Assembly (NCBI GenBank): GCA_002715965.1
Contig: PBAL01000002.1
Location: 41,581-98,249, forward strand
Source: Verrucomicrobiales bacterium
GTDB lineage: Bacteria > Verrucomicrobiota > Verrucomicrobiia > Limisphaerales > JAYPXF01
Length of the DNA stretch: 56,669 nucleotides
Reading direction: 5' to 3'
Below the pieces are notes generated by a model that was given only the letters and a program-made list of their open reading frames with translations, was not told the DNA's origin and did no database searches. The number at the start of each line of letters is the position of its first letter. Within the stretch, counting starts at the first letter, position 1. A program made the position numbers and the translations under genes. Positions 35,701-44,139 of this stretch are shown here, in pieces.

Positions 35701-36831
35701 CTATTCGTGGGTGAAGAGCACGCAGATCGGACCCGGGCAATTCACTACGCTGCCGTTATACGCAAGCTCTCCAGTCTGCTGATCCACTTCAAATGCAGCC
35801 AGAGTGAATGAATTTTGACCGGCTGCGATCATCCATTTGCCGGAAGGATCGAGGTTGAAATTGCGAGGAGTGGCGCCACGAACGAATTCACGTTCGACCA
35901 CCTCCAGTTTGCCGCTTCGCTGATCGACCCGATAGGCGGTGATCGTGTCATGTCCGCGATTCGCGGAGTAGACGAACTTTCCGGAGGGGTGGACACGAAT
36001 CTCAGATGCGCTCTTGGATTTTTCCTTCTCAAGTTCGGCTGCCGGAACGGCTGCGATCTTCTGGAACGGTTTCATCGAGGCATTGGCTTTGTTGTAATTG
36101 AAGGCAGTGACGGTCAGATCCAGTTCGTTCAGAACGTAGGCATATTTGCCAGAGGTGTGAAACTTCATGTGGCGCGGTCCCGCACCAGAATGAAGCGTGG
36201 CGCTGCCGGCCGGTGAAAGCTTGCCGTTCTCAACCGAGTAAACAACGACCTTGTCCAAGCCTAGATCCGGGATGAAGGCGAAGCGGTCGTCCGGTGAAAA
36301 CCCGGTCCAGTGTGGATGGGGCGCTTTTTGTCTCCGTTCGTTGGCCATCGATGCTCCCTCGTGTTCAATGAGTTGCGTGCGTGCGCGAACTGATCCGTCG
36401 GTGTTCAGAGCGAACACAGCCACACTGCCACCGCCATATTGTGCGGTGATGAGTGTCTTCCCTCTCTTGTCGACGGCTACATGAGCTGCTCCCCCATCAC
36501 CAATGTCCATTGAATTCAGGAACGTCAGTTTCTGTGAGCCTTTCTTGCCCGAAATCCGATAGGCCGCCACGCATGGCTTGTTGTCCAGTGCACCAACGGC
36601 ATACAGCGTCTTGCGATCCGGATGCATCGCCAGAAAGCCAGGTCCGGCAATCTCTGCCGCGACTGTCACCGCGCCGAGCCGGCCGTTCTTCTCGTTCAGT
36701 GTCGTATGGTAGATGCCCTTGCTGGTGCGATGGCGCGTGCCGATCCAGACATCCAAGACCTGGGCACTGGCAGTCAGCGAGAGAAGGACGGTAAGAAGAG
36801 CGGTCGAACGGATCTGTTTCGCGGAATTCAT
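35701..36831 (-). CDS. Secreted lactonase-type beta-propeller (6-phosphogluconolactonase-like, cycloisomerase 2 family)
   Basis: A 376-residue protein. The start at 36831 (MNSAKQIRSTALLTVLLSLT) gives a signal peptide; the open frame upstream to 37050 has none. Repeating blades carry the PF10282 phrases GFLAMHPDRKTLYAVG, HPHWTGFSPDDRFAFIPDLG, GAGPRHMKFHTSGKYAYVLN, SEIRVHPSGKFVYSANRG and GATPRNFNLDPSGKWMIAAG. Cytoplasmic relatives hydrolyse 6-phosphogluconolactone; exported versions probably act on other lactones or are non-enzymatic propellers. It is not linked to zwf. A second, truncated copy of the family lies at 48797-49201. Confidence 0.92.
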   Translation of the reverse strand: MNSAKQIRSTALLTVLLSLTASAQVLDVWIGTRHRTSKGIYHTTLNEKNGRLGAVTVAAEIAGPGFLAMHPDRKTLYAVGALDNKPCVAAYRISGKKGSQKLTFLNSMDIGDGGAAHVAVDKRGKTLITAQYGGGSVAVFALNTDGSVRARTQLIEHEGASMANERRQKAPHPHWTGFSPDDRFAFIPDLGLDKVVVYSVENGKLSPAGSATLHSGAGPRHMKFHTSGKYAYVLNELDLTVTAFNYNKANASMKPFQKIAAVPAAELEKEKSKSASEIRVHPSGKFVYSANRGHDTITAYRVDQRSGKLEVVEREFVRGATPRNFNLDPSGKWMIAAGQNSFTLAAFEVDQQTGELAYNGSVVNCPGPICVLFTHE

Positions 36832-36869
36832 GCGGGGATGATTCCTGTCACCCGTTTCAATGCAAGGAA

Positions 36870-37919
36870 TCACTTGCCTTCGATTTCCGTCAGCAAAGCC
36901 TGATACAGGCGTTTGCCGCCTGCTGCATTCGACATGATCACGATTCCATTGCGGGAATCGGGATAGAAACGTGAATAGCAGCGAAATCCACTGCTGTTGG
37001 ATCCTCCATGTGAAACTGCTCGACCAATCGAAGTGTCCGACAAGGCCCAACCCAGTCCGTAAATCCGATCGCCACTCTTCGAGCGACTCGTTTCTGTCAG
37101 CATATCTGTGACGCTATCCGCGCTGATTGAGTGGCCACCTCGATTTGGATTCATCATTTCGATGAGAAAACGAGCGTATTCTGACGGAGTCGTAAGCAGT
37201 GAATAAGCGGCATTGGCCTCATCAAAGCGCTTGCCGGCTTTCTTTACCTCCCCTTTTGCATCATGCCCCGCGCCAACCTTCGCTCCATGTTTCTCGTCCC
37301 ACTCGTAGTTGCTGGTCGGCATACCTGTCGGAAGCATGAACTCACGGCGCATATATGGGGAGATACCCTCCTTCGTGATCTTTTCCACCACTCGCTGGAG
37401 GAAGAGGAATCCCTCACCGGAATAGCCATACTGAGTCCCCGGATCGAACTTGAGTGGGAATGGCTTCCCGCTCTTCCAACCTCCCTTTCTCCAGTTCGGA
37501 AAACCCGACGTGTGATTCAACACCATGCGGGCGGTGATCTGCTTATGCTTCGGCGCGTCAGGAAGGTAAGGCTTGCCCAGGTAATCCACCAGCGGTCGGT
37601 CCAGATCCAGGCGTTTGTTTTCCACCAGCTTCATCACCGCATACGCGAACAGAGGTTTGCTCATCGAAGCCGCTTCAAACAGCGTGTTCGTGGTAACTGG
37701 CGCTTCCGCTTTCACGTCAGCCTTGCCGTAGACGCTCAACCAGGTAATCTGCAGGTCTTCAACCACCGCCATCGAAACGCCAGGGACATGATTTGACTCC
37801 ATCAAGGCCGGTAACCGGGATGCAGTTACGCGTTTTGCCAGATCCGTCCATTCACCTGCGAACAGGGTGGCGGGGGTGAATAGGAACATGCAGAACCAAC
37901 GCATGCGTCGATCATTCAC
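36870..37919 (-). CDS. Secreted serine hydrolase, beta-lactamase class C/PBP-like
   Basis: A 349-residue protein with a signal peptide (MRWFCMFLFTPATLFAG). The S-x-x-K motif is at 85-88 (SMSK in FEAASMSKPLFAYAVMKLV). A Y-x-G/N-type motif follows in QYGYSGEGFLFLQRVVEKI, and the third-box motif is HGG (VSHGGSNSSGFR). This is the PF00144 family, whose members are esterases, D-aminopeptidases or beta-lactamases; nothing here shows beta-lactam resistance. It lies 65 bases from the divergent isochorismatase fusion gene and 38 bases upstream of the lactonase start on the same strand. Confidence 0.92.
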   Translation of the reverse strand: MNDRRMRWFCMFLFTPATLFAGEWTDLAKRVTASRLPALMESNHVPGVSMAVVEDLQITWLSVYGKADVKAEAPVTTNTLFEAASMSKPLFAYAVMKLVENKRLDLDRPLVDYLGKPYLPDAPKHKQITARMVLNHTSGFPNWRKGGWKSGKPFPLKFDPGTQYGYSGEGFLFLQRVVEKITKEGISPYMRREFMLPTGMPTSNYEWDEKHGAKVGAGHDAKGEVKKAGKRFDEANAAYSLLTTPSEYARFLIEMMNPNRGGHSISADSVTDMLTETSRSKSGDRIYGLGWALSDTSIGRAVSHGGSNSSGFRCYSRFYPDSRNGIVIMSNAAGGKRLYQALLTEIEGK

Positions 37920-37984
37920 AGATCATGCGTGACTCCCATCCGAAAACAGGTTGACTCGTTGATTTCCCTGCGCACTCTCCCAGC

Positions 37985-39547
37985 ATGAAGTTCCACACAC
38001 TGCTCACGTTTGCATTCATTGTATCGAGTCTTTCCGCCGAAACGCTGAACCTGAATTTCCGTTCGCAAAAGGAAACGGCAGAGAATTCCGGAAAATACCA
38101 TTCCATCACCAAGGCTGGAAAGTGGGACGCGAAGAAAACCGCGATCGTTGTGTGCGACATGTGGAACGATCACTACTGTCGCAATGCCGCGCGCCGGGTG
38201 GGGGAGATGGCACCGCGCATGAATGAAGTTCTCAAGGCGGCACGAAAGCGGGGCGTGCTCATCATTCATTGTCCCAGCGGTTGCATGAAGCACTACGCGG
38301 ATACACCGCAACGCAAATTCGCCCAACAAGCCCCGAAGGTGGAGGCCAAGATCAAGCTGGAGAGCTGGTGCTACCTGGATCCGAAATCCGAAGCGCCCAT
38401 GCCGGTAAAGGTCGATCAACCCTGCGACGACGCGGGCAAGTTGCGCGAGGCCGTGCGCTTCTTCGATCGCCAGATCAAGACCTTGGAGATCAAGAAGGGC
38501 GATGCGATTACCGACAGTGCCGAGGCCTATTACCTGATGGAGCAGCGCGGGATCGAGAACGTGATCATCATGGGCGTGCATGTGAACATGTGCGTGCTGG
38601 GTCGCCCCTTCGGCATTCGCCAGATGGTCCGCGCCGGCCAAAACGTGGCCCTCATGCGGGATATGACCGACGCGATGTACAATCCCGCTGAGGAACCTTT
38701 CGTAAACCACTTCACCGGCAACGACCTGATCTTCGAGCACATCGAGCGCTACTGGTGTCCGACCATCACCAGCGGGGATATCCTCCGCGATGGAAAGACC
38801 TATCGCTTTCCCGGAGACAAACGCCAACACGTCGTGATTGTGATGGGCGAACGCGAATACAAGACCGCCGAAACGCTTCCGGCGTTCGCCATGGAAGAAC
38901 TGGCCCGAGATTTCAAGATCTCACTCGTCTACGCCGATGCCGAAGATCGCAACAACCTCCCCGGCGCTGAAGTGATCAAGCAAGCCGACGTCGTCGTGCT
39001 CTCTTTGCGACGCAGAAATCTGCCCAAATCCCAACTCGACCTCTTTCGCAAACACATTGCCTCCGGCAAGGCCTTGGTCGGAATCCGAACCGCCAGCCAT
39101 CCCTTCCATCAAAGTCGCAAAGCTGCCCCCAAGGGGCTCGACGAATGGCGCGACTTCGATCCTTCTGTCTTGGGCGGAAACTATCACGGCCACATGAGCG
39201 CCAAATTGACCACGTTTGCTCGCAGCGAACCCAAGAACGCCGAACATCCGATCCTGAACGGCATCGGTACGCGTCAGTTCCAAACCTTCGGCTCCTTGTA
39301 TGAAGTCAGCCCCTTGAAGAAATCGACCACCGTTCTCATGACGGGCCATTCTCGCGGTGATAGCGGCCGTGAACCCGTTGCCTGGACAAATGAAGGCCCG
39401 GGAGGAGGCAAGGTGTTTTATACATCGCTCGGTCATCCCTATGACTTCGGAGTGACCTCCTTCCGTAAGCTGCTTCGCAACGCGGTGTATTGGGCGGTTG
39501 ATGCTGAACCGAGCGAAAAGGCCACAGGTTCGAGTTGCTGCGAATAG
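37985..39547 (+). CDS. Secreted isochorismatase-like hydrolase fused to a ThuA-like domain
   Basis: A 520-residue protein with signal peptide (MKFHTLLTFAFIVSSLSA). Residues 50-255 form a cysteine hydrolase of the isochorismatase fold: Asp in KTAIVVCDMWNDHYC (D58), the loop DSAEAYYLMEQRGIENVIIM, and the catalytic Cys in GVHVNMCVLGRP (C203). Residues 280-510 form a ThuA/glutamine-amidotransferase-like domain (HVVIVMGEREYKTAETLPAF, KALVGIRTASHPFH, GKVFYTSLGHPYDF). Both domains seem intact. ThuA-type domains are common in PVC sugar-utilisation genes. The fusion suggests sequential action on one substrate or a sensor and enzyme pair; the substrate is unknown. It is expressed away from the serine hydrolase. 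Confidence 0.88.
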   Translation: MKFHTLLTFAFIVSSLSAETLNLNFRSQKETAENSGKYHSITKAGKWDAKKTAIVVCDMWNDHYCRNAARRVGEMAPRMNEVLKAARKRGVLIIHCPSGCMKHYADTPQRKFAQQAPKVEAKIKLESWCYLDPKSEAPMPVKVDQPCDDAGKLREAVRFFDRQIKTLEIKKGDAITDSAEAYYLMEQRGIENVIIMGVHVNMCVLGRPFGIRQMVRAGQNVALMRDMTDAMYNPAEEPFVNHFTGNDLIFEHIERYWCPTITSGDILRDGKTYRFPGDKRQHVVIVMGEREYKTAETLPAFAMEELARDFKISLVYADAEDRNNLPGAEVIKQADVVVLSLRRRNLPKSQLDLFRKHIASGKALVGIRTASHPFHQSRKAAPKGLDEWRDFDPSVLGGNYHGHMSAKLTTFARSEPKNAEHPILNGIGTRQFQTFGSLYEVSPLKKSTTVLMTGHSRGDSGREPVAWTNEGPGGGKVFYTSLGHPYDFGVTSFRKLLRNAVYWAVDAEPSEKATGSSCCE

Positions 39548-39670
39548 CGCGGGGCCATTTGTGATAATCGTAGCACCGACGTGTGCGATTCTAACCGGAT
39601 CGAGCACCTGCTATTACACCTCCGCGCATTTGCACGTTGAACTTTCCTATCCCCCCCGCAAAATCCGCGC

Positions 39671-40624
39671 GTGAATTTTCTCGTGACTGGCGGGGCTGGG
39701 TTTATCGGGTCCCACGTTTGTGAACGGCTGTTGAATGACGGGCATTCGGTTTGTGCGTTTGATGACCTGAATGATTTTTATTCTCCCGCGATCAAGCAGC
39801 GGAACATCGGTGATATCCAGACCTTGGCCAAGCCCTTCACCTTCGTTCATGGGGACCTGACGGATCGCGATGCGGTGGAGGAACTTTTTGCCAGCGAACA
39901 GTTCGATCAGGTGATTCATCTGGCAGCGCGGGCGGGGGTGCGTCCGAGCCTTGCAGAGCCGGCGCTCTATCAGCGAGTAAATGTGGAGGGAACAGTGAAC
40001 CTGCTGGAAGCGGGCCGGGCGCGAAACGTGAAGAAGTTCACCATCGCGAGTTCGTCGTCGGTTTATGGGGTGAACTCGAAAGTTCCCTTCAGCGAAGACG
40101 ATCCGATTGCGAAGGCGATTTCTCCGTATGCGGCGAGCAAGCTGGCGGATGAGGGATTGGGGCATGTCTACCATCACGTCTATGGGATGGACATTGCGAT
40201 GCTTCGGTTCTTTACCGTGTATGGTCCGCGTCAACGCCCGGATCTGGCCATTCACAAATTTGCACGCTTGATTCAGGAGGATAAGCCGATCCCGGTGTTT
40301 GGCGATGGTTCCACTGCGCGGGACTACACCTATGTCACGGATACTCTCCAAGGCATCCTCGCCTGCACGCAGAAGGAGTTTGGGTTCGATGTGTTCAACC
40401 TTGGTGAGTCGCAGACGGTGAAATTGTCCTACCTGATTGAGTTGATTGAGAAGGCGATCGGGAAGCAAGCGATCATCGATCGACAGCCCAACCAGCCAGG
40501 GGACGTGCCGATCACCTACGCGGACATCAGCAAGGCGCGTGAAAATCTGGAGTACAATCCGCAGATCAAGATTGAAGAGGGGATACCGAAGTTTGTGGAG
40601 TGGTTCAAGTCGATGAACGCGTAG
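39671..40624 (+). CDS. NAD-dependent nucleotide-sugar epimerase (extended SDR)
   Basis: A 317-residue Rossmann enzyme starting at a GTG. It has FLVTGGAGFIGSHV (3-16), DDLNDFYSP for ribose contact, SSSSVYG with the Ser, and the Y-x3-K at 153-157 (SPYAASK). The phrases FTVYGPRQRPDLAIHKF and GDGSTARDYTYV are typical of UDP-glucuronate 4-epimerase and related nucleotide-sugar epimerases. It begins a four-gene plus-strand run (gap 22 bases, then two 4-base overlaps) with a GT2 enzyme and a flippase, which points to surface polysaccharide synthesis. Seven consecutive C bases lie shortly before the start. Confidence 0.93.
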   Translation: MNFLVTGGAGFIGSHVCERLLNDGHSVCAFDDLNDFYSPAIKQRNIGDIQTLAKPFTFVHGDLTDRDAVEELFASEQFDQVIHLAARAGVRPSLAEPALYQRVNVEGTVNLLEAGRARNVKKFTIASSSSVYGVNSKVPFSEDDPIAKAISPYAASKLADEGLGHVYHHVYGMDIAMLRFFTVYGPRQRPDLAIHKFARLIQEDKPIPVFGDGSTARDYTYVTDTLQGILACTQKEFGFDVFNLGESQTVKLSYLIELIEKAIGKQAIIDRQPNQPGDVPITYADISKARENLEYNPQIKIEEGIPKFVEWFKSMNA

Positions 40625-40646
40625 CCATCCATGGCACGAAAACCTC

Positions 40647-41780
40647 ATGCTCTCTCCTGAAAAACTGCTTCGCGAACTGATCTCCATTCCGAGCGTGAAT
40701 CCGGCGTTCATGCCGGATCAGCCGGACTGGATTGGCGAACATCGGGTGGCAGATTTTCTGGCGCATCAGGCGGATCGAGTGGGATTGGAACTGGAGTTTC
40801 AGAAGGTACTGCCGAACCGGTCCAATCTTCTGGCCAAGCTGACTCCTGCTGGAGGTCGTCCCAAGCAGCGTGTGTTGCTCGCTCCGCACATGGACACGGT
40901 TGGTGTGGTGGATGGTTCGAAGTTCAAGCCCAAGCTCGTGGGCGATCGTCTGTTTGGCAGAGGCGCTTGTGATACCAAGGGGAGCGTGGCTGCGATGTTT
41001 TCGGCGCTAATGGATCTTGCTCGAAGCGGAACCCGTCCGAAGGACACCGAGATCGCGCTCTTGGCCTTGGTGGACGAGGAGAACCTGCAGAAAGGTTCGC
41101 GGAAATTCGCTGCATCAAAGAAGAAGGCCAACCTCGCGATTGTGGGGGAACCGACGAGGAACAAGTTAGTCACTGCGCACAAAGGGGACTTCTGGCTGCG
41201 ACTGACGACCAGTGGAAAGGCGGCCCATGGTGCAACTCCGCATCACGGAAAGAACGCCGTGCACGAAATGGCCCAGGCTGTTGATCTGATTGAAACGAAA
41301 TACGCCAAGGCGCTCACGAGGAAGAAGCATACTTTGCTGGGCGGTCCGACCGTGAACGTCGGCGTGATGCGCGGGGGCAAACAGCCAAACATCGTGCCCG
41401 CAAGTTGCGAGGCGATGATCGATCGGCGGACCTTGCCAGGAGAAACAGAGAAGATCGTTCGCGCTGAATTGAACGAATTGTTCAAGGCGCGGGGTCTGTC
41501 AGTTGTGATCTCCAACGCCAAAGACGCGCCATTGGTCGCTCTGGAAACGGATCCCGGTTTGCCGCTGGTACAGTCGTTGCTCAAATCATTGCGGCAGAAA
41601 CAGCCTTTGGGTGTGGACTTCTTCACCGACGCGTCGCACCTGGCCTTGGGTGGCGTTCCGAGCGTCGTTTTTGGTCCCGGGGACATTGCCCAGGCGCACA
41701 CGGAGAACGAGTGGATCTCGATCAAGTCGCTGAATCGCGCAACGGCGCAACTGACGAAGTTTCTCCGTTCGCTTCCATGA
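40647..41780 (+). CDS. M20-family zinc peptidase/deacylase (ArgE/DapE/ACY1-like)
   Basis: A 377-residue enzyme with the M20 zinc ligands: H81 in VLLAPHMDTVG, D109 in GRGACDTKGS, E144-E145 in LVDEEN, D in TDASHLA near the C-terminus. A dimerisation insertion follows HGATPHHGKNA. M20 enzymes remove N-acyl groups from amino acids or cleave dipeptides. Its place between the epimerase and the glycosyltransferase is unexpected for polysaccharide synthesis; an N-acyl amino sugar or peptide modification is possible. It overlaps the next gene by 4 bases (ATGA). Confidence 0.92.
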   Translation: MLSPEKLLRELISIPSVNPAFMPDQPDWIGEHRVADFLAHQADRVGLELEFQKVLPNRSNLLAKLTPAGGRPKQRVLLAPHMDTVGVVDGSKFKPKLVGDRLFGRGACDTKGSVAAMFSALMDLARSGTRPKDTEIALLALVDEENLQKGSRKFAASKKKANLAIVGEPTRNKLVTAHKGDFWLRLTTSGKAAHGATPHHGKNAVHEMAQAVDLIETKYAKALTRKKHTLLGGPTVNVGVMRGGKQPNIVPASCEAMIDRRTLPGETEKIVRAELNELFKARGLSVVISNAKDAPLVALETDPGLPLVQSLLKSLRQKQPLGVDFFTDASHLALGGVPSVVFGPGDIAQAHTENEWISIKSLNRATAQLTKFLRSLP

Positions 41781-42721
41781 GCAAGAAGAAACCCTCCATC
41801 TCCGTCATCGTTGCTGCTCCACCAGGGCAGGAACTCATTCGATCGGTGGAGGCGGTGCAGAGGATGGGCGTAAAGCTTGAGATCATTATTGCACGTGGCA
41901 AGCAGCCATCCGTGCAGCGCAACCGGGCGGTGGCCAAGGCAAAAGGGGATTTGATTTATTTTCTGGATGATGACTCTGTTCCCTTGAAGGAGAACCTCGA
42001 GCGTGCGAAGGAACACTTTGGCGATCCCGCGGTGCATCTGGTGGGTGGACCCAACCTGTGTCCCGCCGACGCACCGAAGTTGGAGCGGGCCTTTGGTGAC
42101 GTGATGGGCAGTTGGCTGGCCTTTGGTCCGAGTGCTGCCCGATATCGCAAGATCGGCAAGGTCCGTGAGAGCAGCGAGAAGGAGCTGATCCTGTGCAACA
42201 TGATGATTCGCAAATCGGAGTTCGTCGACAAAGGCGGCTTCGATGAGGCCTTGTATCCGAATGAGGAAAACGCGCTGATGGATGCGATTCAGAACGACGG
42301 CGGGAAACTCATATACGATCCTGAGTTTGTGGTGCACCGCCGGCCGCGTTCGACCATGCGCGCGTTTATGCGGATGCTGATGACTTACGGGCGCGGACGC
42401 GCTGAACAGTTTCGCCTGCATCCAACACTAGGTTCGGCACCCAACTTTGTTCCTCCGCTCTTCTGTCTGTATCTGCTGCTCACGCCCTTCCTGCCGACGA
42501 TCCTTTTGTGGCCGCTGGCTCTTTATGCATTTGCCGTAATTGCTCAGGCCCTGCCGATACACACCTGCATCGTGTGTTCGTTGCCGCGATTGATTCCGTT
42601 GATTGTGTTGTGTCACGTCTTTTACGGACTGGGATTCTGGAAGGGCTTGTTCACGAAGCTGGAAAAAGTTGAGCGTCGCGATGACGTGCCGGTGGAACTG
42701 GAAAGGCTGGCGACCGAGTGA
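41777..42721 (+). CDS. Family 2 glycosyltransferase with C-terminal membrane spans
   Basis: A 314-residue protein. The GT-A fold starts with SISVIVAAPPGQELI; the D-x-D-type motif is in LIYFLDDDSVPL (64-66), followed by KGGFDEALYPNEENALMDAI, which holds the acceptor-side ED-like loop. Hydrophobic spans lie at about 230-290. It likely adds a sugar to a lipid-linked precursor. The start at 41777 overlaps the M20 stop, and the stop overlaps the GTG start of the flippase gene; both overlaps are 4 bases. The frame extends upstream, but that is the M20 coding region. Confidence 0.92.
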   Translation: MSKKKPSISVIVAAPPGQELIRSVEAVQRMGVKLEIIIARGKQPSVQRNRAVAKAKGDLIYFLDDDSVPLKENLERAKEHFGDPAVHLVGGPNLCPADAPKLERAFGDVMGSWLAFGPSAARYRKIGKVRESSEKELILCNMMIRKSEFVDKGGFDEALYPNEENALMDAIQNDGGKLIYDPEFVVHRRPRSTMRAFMRMLMTYGRGRAEQFRLHPTLGSAPNFVPPLFCLYLLLTPFLPTILLWPLALYAFAVIAQALPIHTCIVCSLPRLIPLIVLCHVFYGLGFWKGLFTKLEKVERRDDVPVELERLATE

Positions 42722-44139
42722 GCGAGGAGAGCAAGAGTTCGTTCTTCCGGCAAAGCGGCTGGATGATGATCGCCACATTCGTGACCGGCGTGCTGATGTG
42801 GGCCGTTCATCCGCTGTCGAAGTTCATCGCACCTGCGGAATATGGACTGATGGGCACGATGTTGCGTTTCATCGTGCTGATGACGATTCCGGCGGCCGCG
42901 ATTCAAATCATTGTGGCGCGTCATACTTCGGCCGCAATCACCTCGGATGAGAAGAAACGATTGGCTGCGGAAGCGAGAACGATCCTGAAACTCGGCACGA
43001 TTGTCTGGATGCTGGGGGGGGGCTGGGTGGCGATTCGACAGGATTGGGTGATTGCGACCTGGCAGGTGGCGAATCCCGCGATCATCTGGGCGACTTACGC
43101 GAGCGGCCTGGCCTTGCTTTGGTGGGCGGTGTTCATCGGGATCCTGCAGGGGCGACAGAACTTCCTGTGGTTCGGTTGGGCGCAGATGATCAGCGGTATC
43201 GGGCGGGTGGGGGTGGCCTGGCTCGTGGTGATCGCCCTCAAGATGCAGGCGACGGGTATCATGTCTGCGGCATTCTTTGGGATCGCAGTGAGCGCCTTGA
43301 CGGCCGGTTGGCAGGTGCGGGACATCTTCAGCGAAGAGCGGGTGAAGTTCAGCATCGCGCCATGGGTGAAGGAATTTGTTCCCCTGGCCCTCGCTGGAAC
43401 GACCGTGCAGATCTTCATGAGCGTGGATCAAATGGTGGTGAACAGTCGGTTTCCCGAAGGCAAGATCGGGGCTTATACCGCGGTGGTCACCTTGGCGAAT
43501 GCGTTGGTGACCTTCACGATTCCGATCGCGCTGGTGATGTTCCCGAAGATCGTTCGCAGCGATCGTTTGTCGACTAAGAGCAACATCTTGCCGATGACCT
43601 TGCTGACAACGCTGGCGGTGGGTGCGTTTGGAGCAATCTGCCTGACGGTGATGGCCCCTTTGGCGATCAAGTTGGGATTCAATGCGAGATTTGGACCGAT
43701 CGCACCGTTGGTTCCGTGGTTCGCGTGGTGCATTCTCCCATTGGCATTGAACAACGTGTTCATCAGCCACTTCATTGCGAGGGGGCAGTTCAAGGTGACG
43801 AGTGCCTTGGTGCTGGTTGCGTTGGGTTATTTATTCACGCTGATCAACACGGTGAAGCCGGTCGTGCTTCCGGAGAATATGGTGGATCCGATCGAGGTGA
43901 CGGCTTTCCTCATGCCGCACTTCCAATCGGTGGTGAAGACTCTTGGGCTGTTCAACCTAATCCTTCTGGCCGCTGCGTCGATTGTCTACTACGCAACGCG
44001 CAACAACGAATCGTCGCTCGCGGGCACTAGTGAAAGTCCCGACTCTTCGTCTCCTGTGGGCTCAGCTTCAGGCGGGGCACCCATAGCTTTTGAGCCACCA
44101 GATGCGTCACTGCTGATTCCACCTGCAGCTTCCCCGTGA
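42718..44139 (+). CDS. Polysaccharide flippase (Wzx/MATE-like, 12-14 spans), with overprinted tail
   Basis: A 473-residue protein with about 12-14 membrane spans spread over residues 12-435 (for example GWMMIATFVTGVLMWAVHP, QIFMSVDQMVVNSRFPEGKI). It belongs to the polysaccharide transporter/oligosaccharide flippase superfamily and would move lipid-linked glycans outward for the preceding glycosyltransferase. It starts at GTG (overlap GTGA). The last about 37 residues (SPDSSSPVGSASGGAPIAFE and on) are Ser/Pro/Ala-rich and not membrane-like; they are encoded antisense to the end of dnaE2 (overlap 44027-44139). I infer loss of an earlier stop codon. Confidence 0.88.
   Translation: MSEESKSSFFRQSGWMMIATFVTGVLMWAVHPLSKFIAPAEYGLMGTMLRFIVLMTIPAAAIQIIVARHTSAAITSDEKKRLAAEARTILKLGTIVWMLGGGWVAIRQDWVIATWQVANPAIIWATYASGLALLWWAVFIGILQGRQNFLWFGWAQMISGIGRVGVAWLVVIALKMQATGIMSAAFFGIAVSALTAGWQVRDIFSEERVKFSIAPWVKEFVPLALAGTTVQIFMSVDQMVVNSRFPEGKIGAYTAVVTLANALVTFTIPIALVMFPKIVRSDRLSTKSNILPMTLLTTLAVGAFGAICLTVMAPLAIKLGFNARFGPIAPLVPWFAWCILPLALNNVFISHFIARGQFKVTSALVLVALGYLFTLINTVKPVVLPENMVDPIEVTAFLMPHFQSVVKTLGLFNLILLAAASIVYYATRNNESSLAGTSESPDSSSPVGSASGGAPIAFEPPDASLLIPPAASP

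Noticed and set aside
36870..37919. Serine hydrolase as an antibiotic-resistance beta-lactamase.
   Set aside because: The family is broad and the sequence shows only the general SxxK/HGG motifs; esterase or peptidase activity is equally likely.
37916..38830. A 304-codon minus-strand frame opposite the isochorismatase-ThuA fusion.
   Set aside because: His/Val-rich shadow with no domains, while the plus-strand gene shows signal peptide and catalytic residues.
39651..39660. Run of seven C bases before the epimerase as a phase-variation tract.
   Set aside because: It lies outside the coding frame and is short; nothing links it to switching.
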